Positions 56,738-64,000 of a stretch of DNA of 64,000 bases are shown here, piece after piece. The notes below the pieces were generated by a model. It did no database searches. It saw only the letters and a list, made by a program, of their open reading frames with translations, and had not been told where the DNA came from. This DNA comes from Arthonia radiata (taxonomy: Eukaryota; Ascomycota; Arthoniomycetes; Arthoniales; Arthoniaceae): positions 1,674,001 to 1,738,000 of the forward strand of contig PSQN01000017.1 of NCBI GenBank assembly GCA_002989075.1, in the 5' to 3' direction. The position numbers and the translations under genes are program-made. Position 1 is the stretch's first letter; each line of letters opens with the position of its first letter.

Positions 56738-57102
56738 TCAGCCACAAAGCTGCATGCTCTCTGTTGCTGCACAGAGAAAAGTGGATGTCAACATAATGCC
56801 GACGGTGAACAAGTAGCTGCCATGCGCGACGTGAGTATCAACCGACTCGGCCTTAGACGGCCAAAGAGCACGATCGACCAATCCAGGCTCCATGCCACTC
56901 ATGGCGAGGATGAACATCGATCCGCCGGAAGCTGCAGGGCACAGATGCGGCGAGTGAGGGCCAGCGAGGGAGCAAGCAGGCAAGGACTGAAAATTAAGGA
57001 ATACTCGTACTTACAGCTCGAAGCCAAACTCCGACGGCTAGCATCTCGCCCTGGCGCTGTTCCATAAGGCTGAATGGAGAATTCGCTATCAAAGCCACGC
57101 AT
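56738..57102 (-). CDS. Possible small single-helix membrane protein
   Basis: Two exons, 57102-57015 and 56931-56738, with an 83-nt intron that has a strong GTAAGT donor and CCCTGCAG acceptor; 93 aa in frame. One hydrophobic segment near the C-terminus, SYLFTVGIMLTSTFLCAATE, follows a hydrophilic stretch. The segment and its context (HVAHGSYLFTVGIML) loosely resemble the first helix of the local tetraspan family (HVWDNVTMCCGLLASF), so it might be a truncated relative. The splice signals are the main support; coding potential is weak. Confidence 0.35.
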
Positions 57103-57265
57103 GAGCTGCTGGCCAAGGAGGAAAAATGAGCAGCTGCGGCAGTGCGGTGTATCCGCCACCCAAATCCAAGCATATGAAGTACAATTAGCTTGATACTGCT
57201 TCTAACCCAACAATTCCGTTTCAAAATCGTTGCTGACGCTGTCGCCGGTACGGAGTAAGGTAGTA

Positions 57266-57336
57266 TCCCTTTGCATCCCAATGGGGCCCCGTGCCAGCGT
57301 TGGCGCTGGGGGCCAACAGCCATCGCTCCAAAGGGA
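57266..57336. repeat. Imperfect inverted repeat (hairpin)
   Basis: Arms TCCCTTTG and CAAAGGGA close a 71-bp imperfect palindrome whose centre is CCAGCG-TTGG-CGCTGG flanked by GGCCCC/GGGGCC blocks. It could fold into a long hairpin. Its nature (miniature transposon, terminator or chance) is not resolved. Confidence 0.6.
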
Positions 57337-57352
57337 TGGCGGCAAAGACGAG

Positions 57353-57433
57353 GATGCAGGAAGATAATGATGCAGGAAGATAATAATGCAGGTACCTAAT
57401 TTTGCTAGTAAACGTCACCAAATTATAGGTACC
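57353..57433. repeat. Tandem 16-bp direct repeat followed by a GGTACC-ended palindrome
   Basis: GATGCAGGAAGATAAT occurs twice back to back at 57353-57384. It runs directly into an inverted repeat at 57391-57433 that starts GGTACCTAATTT and ends AAATTATAGGTACC. Confidence 0.65.
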
Positions 57434-57456
57434 GCGGTCATATCGGGGTTACTGAA

Positions 57457-57485
57457 GCGTTTGGTGGTCCCGTGCGTTTGGTGGT
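57457..57485. mobile_element. Possible decayed DNA-transposon terminus
   Basis: The 12-mer GCGTTTGGTGGT is repeated at 57457 and 57474, followed by ACCAAGCGTTACAGGG. Sub-terminal repeats of this kind are typical of Tc1/pogo-class fungal transposon ends, and a further small palindrome (CAGTTATATAC...GTATATAACACTG) is at 57614-57644. No transposase frame or opposite terminus was identified, so this is a weak call. Confidence 0.3.
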
Positions 57486-58174
57486 ACCAAGCGTTACAGG
57501 GCCCCTGCAGCCCCCACTGCTATTTATCCCGCGTCTGTGCTTGTTAGTCTAATCTCTTGCTCTTCTATGAGCGAGCATAGGTAAAGATAAGTCTAATAAA
57601 AAGGCTTCTACTACAGTTATATACACTGGTAGTATATAACACTGTTGAAACTAGACTGATTTCTACCGTACGATCAAAGACTAAGGGGGGTGTTAATCGC
57701 AAATTGCCAGGGTGCATGCGGTCGGTGACGGAGACTCTGTAAAGTGTACAGCCGCTAGCATTCTTGGATTTACGTTGCAGACGTGGCGGATTCTATGCGG
57801 GCCAAAGTCGGTTAGCGTCACGGCTTAGGGGCTAAGCCTGCTGGGCAATAGCGACATCGACCTTCACAGAGCAAATGACCGAGCAGATCCCTGCTAACGC
57901 ACAGATCCACGCGTGTATACAGTAAAGTTGACTGACTCGCTCGTGTCGCTGCGCAGCTGGTGGATGGTGGTGCTTCTTTGGACGCGATCAACGATGCTCT
58001 TTGCTCAAATATCAGGATAACCCCATTATTCCTATCTCTTTCCCGTTTTCTACTCTCCTTCATAATGACACATATAAATCAAACCAATAGAGAATAGGGA
58101 ATCATCGTGATCGCTCTGCAAGCCCGTCACCTAATTCGAGGTTGTCGAACTCCAACTTTGGGACGATCAAACAA

Positions 58175-58804
58175 ATGCGATCACCGACCACACCAACTCG
58201 CGCCCATGGATCGGGTAGCAGAAGTATGCTCTGTATCGTACTTGAACGCGGTCCCAAAGCTTACCTTTACCATTCAGCACAGAGGCATCTGCTCTTGCCC
58301 TACTCTGCACCTCCATCCCCACAAGGCACCCTATCCATTGGCCATCAACGAGGGTGTCTCGAACATGTGTGGGACAACGTCACCATGTGCTGCGGCCTAC
58401 TTGCTTCATTCGCCACGCTCAGCTGGGTGGCATTGACATCAAGAAACCCAGCCTCCGCAACGCTCAACGAGACTTTCTATGCTCCTCTACCATTCCTTGT
58501 TCTGACATTGTGGATGATGTCGATCTCAGCATTCATCGTCTTACACTGTATCCACCTCACCCAAGCCACAGCAAGAACTGAACGATACCACTGGTCAACG
58601 CTCAAGCCTTACCAAAACTTCGTTCTTCGATTCATCGCAACGGCGTCTTTGATGGCGTTCGCGCTCAGCCTTCAGTCAGAGACACCGAAGTCACGCTTGG
58701 CGGTCACTTATGGACCGGCTGTCGTGAGTGGTGCGGCTTGGTTGAACGCCTTGTGGGACCCGACTGGCAACTCGCTCAATATGGCGGCTGACGTGGCGGG
58801 CTGA
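58175..58804 (+). CDS. Tetraspan membrane protein, local family copy 1
   Basis: 209 aa from ATG 58175 to TGA 58804. The first 75 residues are variable and hydrophilic; a 54-nt stretch at 58224-58277 has GTATGC and TTCAG ends and could be an in-frame intron. Then come four hydrophobic segments: NVTMCCGLLASFATLSWVAL, PLPFLVLTLWMMSISAFIVLH, NFVLRFIATASLMAFALSL and YGPAVVSGAAWLNALWD. The loop HWSTLKPYQNFVLR and the end VTYGPAVVSGAAWLNALWDPTGNSLN are nearly identical in copies 2 and 3. The family is not one I recognise. No catalytic residues are apparent. This is the best-preserved copy with a usable ATG. Confidence 0.6.
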   Translation: MRSPTTPTRAHGSGSRSMLCIVLERGPKAYLYHSAQRHLLLPYSAPPSPQGTLSIGHQRGCLEHVWDNVTMCCGLLASFATLSWVALTSRNPASATLNETFYAPLPFLVLTLWMMSISAFIVLHCIHLTQATARTERYHWSTLKPYQNFVLRFIATASLMAFALSLQSETPKSRLAVTYGPAVVSGAAWLNALWDPTGNSLNMAADVAG

Positions 58805-60419
58805 TTTCATATATTACGAGACACATGAATCTAATGTTGACAATGTAACGAATGAGAGCACCTTGCTTTTTTCCTGCTGGAGGGCACTTGAAAGAAGTGC
58901 GCATCCCAGCACACCTGTCCAGAGTTTGCTGCAGGATCTTTAAACTCAGACGACGTCTTTGATTGCTATTCAAAAGTGGTTGTCATCTGATGCTCCTGCA
59001 TTCAGGATTGTTTCTTAGCATGCTTCAACCGCTCTGATGACATCAAGCGGAGCGTAACTCCCGCTGGAACGCTACAATGGTCCTAGGTGCGATATGTTAT
59101 GCTTCGTCAATATTCAAATACAGACAAAACGCTTGTCCAAGCCTACGGCGACGGAGCGATACAGACTACGCGAATGTTTGCTCACCTGACATAGGTACCA
59201 ACTGCTGCTAATCTCTTAGCGGTCGGACTCGCGATCGCCAGTCCGTGGACCGCAACAGTATCTCGTGCTTTGATGAGACGCTTGCATTGCGCGTACCGGA
59301 AGTGCGACGAGGTAAGTCGGTGATGCAATCGCTAATGCGATGCGAACTGACCGTCGAGACCGTGTAGGCAGGGGAGCAATTCAGTTTCAGAACTTGGTGG
59401 ACGGACTCCGGAGCATCATCAAACGGCCGCTCGTATCCAGTTGTCACTGCCCAGTCTGTGGGATTCGGCAGAGACATCAAGCTACCTGCCGCTGGTGAGA
59501 GAATCGTTGGAGGGCTGTAAGCAACAATGATGGGAGTACGCGAAGAGTGCGTACACCCAGTAGGAAAGCAGGGATTGGTCGCTTCGACCTGTTTTATAAG
59601 TGTGCGACATGGCAAGTTTAAGGTACGTACTTGGTGGGGTCCCCAGGGAAGGTCCATCGACGAGCCTAAACCCCGTAGTTGTCATGACCGTACTTGAGAA
59701 CAATTGAATTGTTTCGCGACTGTGTCTTGCGCGTGAACGCGTGCGAGGAGGACGAACTCGTACTTCACACACGCGCGCGCGGGACTGTGTCACTGTACCC
59801 GGTAGAAGTCCTTTGGTATGCGATTGCCAGTGCTACATCCGCGGCCAACATTGACGCTGCAGACAGCCAGAACTGTCGAGCGCTTATATCAAGGGGTAGA
59901 GCGTCGGCTTCTGCCCTCTTCGAGGCTGTGTCGACCTTCTCTGCACTGTGCAGGGCAGTAAGGTCACGCGCATCTTCCTCAGGGAGACCCACTGGCGTGC
60001 GTCAGAAGTGAGGTTTGAGGAGTGCAGATCGGACCCTAAATCCAAGTCGCACTTCTAGTACTGAACAAGGTGGTACACAGATGGTGCTCTTTCACGGACA
60101 AAACCCATCTACTGCGCTTCTGGTGATACTCGAGACACGATCCGCGCCGTTCGGATGGGCTGGTTTCCGCAACCTCTGCTCTCAATCTTTGCATTGTTTG
60201 AAGTCGATTGAGATGCTTCGTTTTGAGAATCTTCGACATAGTTCTCTGGTGCTCTCAACTCTAATGACTAGGCTTCCAACGCAGTTCTAAGATTCTTCGA
60301 AAGCCATATCTCGAACAGCGCCTTGAGTTTGCAATGTGTGTTATCACAGGGACTAGCAGCTTTGCCGTATGCACCTTGTGGCGCCGCATCGCCCCGTACT
60401 CGAGATTTTTATACCCCAA
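58805..60419. other. Intergenic between tetraspan copies 1 and 2
   Basis: About 1.6 kb. A minus-strand frame at 59208-59657 is described separately. Other frames (for example minus 59765-59992) have no splice partner or domain that I can support. Confidence 0.4.
59208..59657 (-). CDS. Hypothetical protein, uncertain
   Basis: 149-codon frame from ATG 59657 (MDLPWGPHQ). A 42-nt stretch just after the ninth codon has GTACGT and AAACAG ends and could be an in-frame intron. The rest is hydrophilic with protein-like segments (SLMSLPNPTDWAVTTGYERP, PESVHQVLKLNCSPAY). No domain or family is recognised, and it could be a chance frame between the tetraspan copies. Confidence 0.25.
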   Translation of the reverse strand: MDLPWGPHQVRTLNLPCRTLIKQVEATNPCFPTGCTHSSRTPIIVAYSPPTILSPAAGSLMSLPNPTDWAVTTGYERPFDDAPESVHQVLKLNCSPAYTVSTVSSHRISDCITDLPRRTSGTRNASVSSKHEILLRSTDWRSRVRPLRD

Positions 60420-61095
60420 ATGTTCGTTCCGAATGGTCGCCTGGGCGATGACGAGCTCGGACAGCCAGATTTGGCACGAAGTCAGGAACAATGGCTCATC
60501 CCCGAAGGGCCATACACCGGTACGTCTGTCCTACGGTGAGTACGACTGATATCATGTTATTAACCTTCATACGAAGAGAATGGAGCCTCTGTCGCCGCTG
60601 GATGGAATGACGCAAACCGCCGTCAACACTCCAATAACGCGAGCATCCAATCCAGTAACCCACTACTGGACAATATCACTCTCTGCTTAGGTCTCTTCAT
60701 GGCAGCCTTCACTTTGAGCTGGTCACCGTCCAGTGCCCTCTTCCAGCAGATGCGGCACCATCCCTGACGTTCGAAAGCACAACGTCAGTCATACTCTTCC
60801 TGGGCTGGATCATCTCAACGTCAACTTTCATGATGTTGCATGGCGTCCTGTTGAGCAAGCCAGCGGCACCCGACGGCACTGGTCGACACTCAAGCCATAT
60901 CAAAATTTCGTGCTGAGAGTAGTCGCGACCGCGTCCTTGGCGAGCTTTGCACTGGGGCTGCAATCGGATCAGCACGTGACATCACATCTGGCACTGACCT
61001 TCGGACCACCGGTGGTAAGTGGACCGGCGTGGTTGAACTCGTTGTGGGAGCCTTCGGGCAACTCGTTGAATACGGCTGGGACGATTTGCACTTGA
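60420..61095 (+). pseudogene. Tetraspan family copy 2, frameshifted
   Basis: A plausible first exon (ATG 60420 to GT donor after 60535, MFVPNGRLGDDELGQ) is followed by family sequence spread over three frames. Helix 1 (DNITLCLGLFMAAFTLSW) is in one frame; the next segment (LTFESTTSVILFLGWIISTSTFMMLHGVLL) is in a second; the C-terminal half (HWSTLKPYQNFVLRVVATAS, FGPPVVSGPAWLNSLWEP) is in a third, ending at TGA 61093-61095. The shifts fall near 60720 and 60868. No splice sites at those points restore the frame, so this copy is most likely dead. It lies between copies 1 and 3 on the same strand. Confidence 0.6.
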
Positions 61096-62125
61096 TGTAT
61101 GAGGGATGAATGTATAATAAGACATTGCTCGCGTGAGTGTTTCTTGCTCTCAAAGTACCCGTGGTAGCGTTGATGCTGGCGACCACGGCATGGCGAGGTT
61201 GCTGCAATGTCAGCATCCCCTCATCTAATGCCGGCTCTGCAAATGACGAGCACCTTTCATGGAATCACATTCTATTTTGTTCACAATGCCGCCGTATTGC
61301 AACATCATACGACGGCAGAGGAGTCACATGTGGCCTTGCCTGTGTGCAATTCAAACCCGTGTGAGCTCCGAAGTGGGGAGTAATATGAGCGCTCGTAAGA
61401 AGGGCTGGAAAAATCGTACTTTCAGCATGGTGATGATAACGTTGTTAGCTACTATCCACGGGATGGACAGACCAAAGCCGTGGTCATATCGTTTCAAGGC
61501 AAATCTTCTAACGACGATGCCACGTAGAAGCTGTTGCGAAAGCAGGGAAGGGCGGGTCGGAACGATGCGATTAATTCCCTACTTCGTTAGTGCCTTCCGC
61601 CCCTGGACGGTTCGCCGCTAATCTCAAAAATTCACGTGAGCGTCAGACTATCTTGTCCGCGCTAGCTAGCGTGCTCAGAGTGCGCCCGGACCGTTAACTA
61701 CACCTTGCCTGCTGCGCGCACCCTGTTCATGGCTCTTTTCAATTCCCCTACATAAGGTCGAAATTCATCCGTCTCGAGTATGATGTCCCACACGCTTCCA
61801 AACACAAGATTTACCAAACAAAAAATCTGTTTCAGGAAGACATAGAAGCTCGCCGGCTTCGTCTCGCTTTGGGACGCTACTAGTGTAGCGCTGTATAGTC
61901 ATCACAGATCACCGTTCTAGGTACCATCTCTAGACGTATCCACAATCGACCCAGGCGCGCCAGGTCGTAACTACTGCCGTCCCAAGACATCCACGTCGTC
62001 CAGATGGAGCGTACGGTCAGCGTGAAGTGGTGCACGATCACAATGGTACAGCTGGCAATGTCGGTAAATTATTTGTGCAACATAGGTCTTTCATAATGTG
62101 CTTCGCTGACATGTTGCGTCCGCAG
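61096..62125. other. Intergenic between tetraspan copies 2 and 3
   Basis: About 1 kb. Its last part probably contains upstream coding sequence of copy 3: a frame in the right phase is open from about 61937 to 62063, ending at a GTAAAT donor. I could not find its ATG. Nothing else is recognised. Confidence 0.4.
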
Positions 62126-62646
62126 AACGGCAAGCTAAGCATAAATGGCATCCGCAATCAGCCACGCCATTCAGCGACTCAAGAAAGTCCAGGCATTCAT
62201 TTAACGAGTTGCTGCTGGAGAACCTCGCCATCTGCTGTGGTCTTTTGATGGCGACGTTCACGATATCTTGGATCATTTACCAGGCAAGGCTACCTCCCGA
62301 CGTTGTCCTTCATGAACGCTTGGGAACTCCACTTCCAGTCTTCATCTTCTTCGCCTGGTTCTCTGCGACCACATGTTCTTTAACACTCCACTGTGTTTAC
62401 CTGGCGCAGACCAAGCCAGGAAGGGATCGCTGGTCCACTCTGAAGCCATACCAGAACTTCATCTTGAGGGTCGTGGCGACAGCTCTCCTGGCATGTATCT
62501 CTCTGGGATTGCATCCGGACGGTCCACTAGCCTTGCACGTGGCACTTACCTACGGGCCACCCATCGTGAGCGGCGCAACCTCGCTGAATTCCTTGTGGGA
62601 TCCTAGCGGCAACGCGTTGAATATGGCAGCTGGAATGGGTGGTTGA
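62126..62646 (+). CDS. Tetraspan membrane protein, local family copy 3 (5' end unresolved)
   Basis: Main exon of copy 3, from an acceptor (GTCCGCAG at 62118-62125) to TGA 62646, about 173 codons. A 62-nt intron (62064-62125, GTAAAT donor, CGCTGAC branch site) would join it to an upstream exon in the right phase. Four hydrophobic segments match copy 1 in order: NLAICCGLLMATFTISWII, PLPVFIFFAWFSATTCSLTLHC, NFILRVVATALLACISLGL and YGPPIVSGATSLNSLWD, with the same loop RWSTLKPYQNF and the same ending DPSGNALNMAAG. Only the translation start is missing from my reading. The function is unknown. Confidence 0.6.
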
Positions 62647-62880
62647 GACTGTTCGTTACAAGACCATATCGGCGTAACAGTGTACAGCATCTGTACAGTG
62701 ATGGGCGAATTCAAAGAAGGCGCCATTGGCGGTGCAGGGAAGGCACAACCGCGTGCTCTGGAAATCGACGAAGTCGAATGGCTGAACACGTAAAGGTCGG
62801 CGTTGGAGGAAGTCCATTTTACGAATGTTTTGATGAGTTGTATCATGTCCTTCACGATGTCCATAGGATATTCATTGTTC

Positions 62881-64000
62881 TCATGAGTCTCTGCGTTTTT
62901 GGTCATGCTCCCCAATAAAACCCTCTCCGCCCGCAGGTGCCGGCGTTGGCCGGTAGTTTCTGGGGCCATCGACTGGCGCAAGGTTCTCACCTAAGGCATC
63001 TTCATAGCTTGGAGGTGGCTCTTCCTCCCCGGCCGGTAGTGGTGCGTAAACTGTGTTCGAGGGCCCGGCCTGTGTCTGTGCCTGGTAGTTTGCGACGTTC
63101 GCCGCCGCTTCTGCGCTCAGCGGTTTCTTCGTCACCGGCTTGTTCGGAGGCTTCGTGGGCCTGCTCTCCATAGCAGCTATGAGAGACTTCGGAGGGGTGA
63201 TGCCGGACCAGACCTCACATGCGAGGCGAATAGGTAGAATTATCTGATTCTTTGCAGACTGCGGGCCGTATCCAATACCCATACGAACTTCGAGAGCATA
63301 CGTCCGCTCTATGTTGCATGTCTTGAATGACGGAGGGACAGTCTGAGGAACAGGCTGCTCCCAAGGTGTCGGCTCGAGCGTGATCTGCCGTTGTGGCGGA
63401 CTCCGAGATGGAAGTGATGGTACCTTCTCGTCCATTGAGTACTCGGCGGTAGGGGAGGCCGTCAGCGACACCTCAGACATCTTCCTATCCATCGCAGCTT
63501 CCGACGCCTTCTGCTCTGCGGCTGACAACGCCTCCGACGCCCTTCTTTGGATCCCGGGCTGACCGTTGGCAGACCGTCCGGCGCTGTTCGTACGCATGGT
63601 TCGCTCAGCTCCTGGAAACTCCAAGTACTCATTGATGTTACTTCTGCTTGTCACAACCCAACTGCTCGCCTCCGTCCTCACAACCTGACCAGCTCGGATC
63701 TTGGTGCTTCCTACAAGTTCCACCTGCAGCGTCTGCAGATAGAGCGGTAGTGAGCCGTCGTCGAGCCGTTTGATGAGTAGTCTGAGCGGTAGCTTTTCGT
63801 TGCAGGTCAAAATAGCAGGGTCTGGTATGCGAGCGTCGACTTCGACCTTTGGCGGTATCTGCTCTTCGAGGTTAGCAGATGCTGACGATACCGAGCTTTT
63901 CTTAGCAGGGTTGAGGTTTGACAACACCCGCTTCATCCTGGGCTGTGGAATCCCTCCGCCCATGAGGTTGATGTTGCTGAATTGATAGTTGCGACGACCA
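62881..64000 (-). CDS. Arrestin-related trafficking adaptor (partial, 5' end outside window)
   Basis: Fungal alpha-arrestins (ART family) link plasma-membrane transporters to the Rsp5/NEDD4 ubiquitin ligase for endocytosis. The frame ends at 62881 and is open to the window edge; ATG 63963 is internal (preceded by YQFSNINL in frame), so the true start lies beyond 64000. Visible arrestin features are PDPAILTCNEKLPLRLLIKR, LYLQTLQVELVGSTKIRAGQ, VVTSRSNINEYLEFPG, then PPSFKTCNIERTYALEVRMGIGYG and ILPIRLACEVWSGITPP. A PPSY motif (EEPPPSYEDALGE) near the C-terminus is the expected Rsp5 WW-domain ligand. The middle has a Ser-rich insertion of about 90 residues. Which cargo it serves cannot be told. 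Confidence 0.85.
   Translation of the reverse strand, partial: GRRNYQFSNINLMGGGIPQPRMKRVLSNLNPAKKSSVSSASANLEEQIPPKVEVDARIPDPAILTCNEKLPLRLLIKRLDDGSLPLYLQTLQVELVGSTKIRAGQVVRTEASSWVVTSRSNINEYLEFPGAERTMRTNSAGRSANGQPGIQRRASEALSAAEQKASEAAMDRKMSEVSLTASPTAEYSMDEKVPSLPSRSPPQRQITLEPTPWEQPVPQTVPPSFKTCNIERTYALEVRMGIGYGPQSAKNQIILPIRLACEVWSGITPPKSLIAAMESRPTKPPNKPVTKKPLSAEAAANVANYQAQTQAGPSNTVYAPLPAGEEEPPPSYEDALGENLAPVDGPRNYRPTPAPAGGEGFIGEHDQKRRDS

Larger units (their letters stand above)
56374..58174. other. Repeat-bearing intergenic region
   Basis: About 1.8 kb. It contains a possible small two-exon gene on the minus strand (56738-57102) and, from 57266 to 57650, a cluster of inverted and direct repeats described separately. 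No intact transposase frame was found. The part from 57570 to 57690 looks AT-rich by eye. Confidence 0.45.

Noticed and set aside
59880-59950. GGGGTAGAGCGTCGGCTTCTGCC, reminiscent of a tRNA body
   Set aside because: Acceptor and T arms cannot be formed around it, so I read it as coincidence.

Overview
The window is nuclear DNA of a filamentous ascomycete. Short introns (mostly 46 to 136 nt, GTAAGT-type donors, CTAAC/CTGAC branch sites, YAG acceptors), dense gene packing on both strands, a trifunctional HIS4, an ascomycete-type RPB1 CTD and the gene set all fit. A Dothideomycete is the most likely class, but this is an inference from gene style only. Exon structures were read by eye and every join given keeps the reading frame.

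Left and centre (about 0.5 to 48 kb) is conserved core genome: an MFS monocarboxylate-type transporter (-), a large fibronectin-III/coiled-coil membrane-anchored protein (-), the lipin phosphatidate phosphatase PAH1/NED1 (+), RPB2 (-), a very long G-patch protein of TMA23 type (+), THG1 (-), the COMPASS subunit SWD1 (-), RPB1 (+), a LITAF-domain protein (-), a multispan membrane protein (-), HIS4 (-), GWT1 (+), an SFR1/MEI5-like recombination factor (+), a six-exon SRA-YDG protein (-), a coiled-coil protein (+), SDH4 (-) and MAS1 (+). The two large RNA polymerase II subunits lie only 7 kb apart. Divergent pairs sharing a promoter are transporter-side FN3/PAH1, RPB2/G-patch, SWD1/RPB1, HIS4/GWT1 and SDH4/MAS1.

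Between the SFR1-like gene and the SRA-YDG gene (about 36.74 to 38.26 kb) is a strikingly regular, strongly diverged tandem array with a period near 131 bp and ten to eleven units. It is non-coding (the period is not a multiple of three) and no annotated feature class explains it.

The right part (about 49 to 62.7 kb) is accessory. It starts with two tandem paralogues of an unrecognised family (N-terminal CxxC...CxxC finger, low-complexity middle, C-terminal helical domain); the second carries one in-frame TAG. It continues with a locally expanded family of small four-helix membrane proteins (58.2, 60.4 and 62.1 kb, a related domain at the end of the gene at 54.3 kb, and a more distant one on the minus strand at 52.9 kb). 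One copy is a frameshifted pseudogene. The 54.3 kb gene is a chimera: the start of an insulysin (M16) protease, an Est1-type domain segment and a tetraspan domain in one open frame. Small inverted and direct repeats near 57.3 to 57.65 kb look like decayed transposon ends. The window closes inside an arrestin-related trafficking adaptor (-) whose 5' end is beyond the edge.
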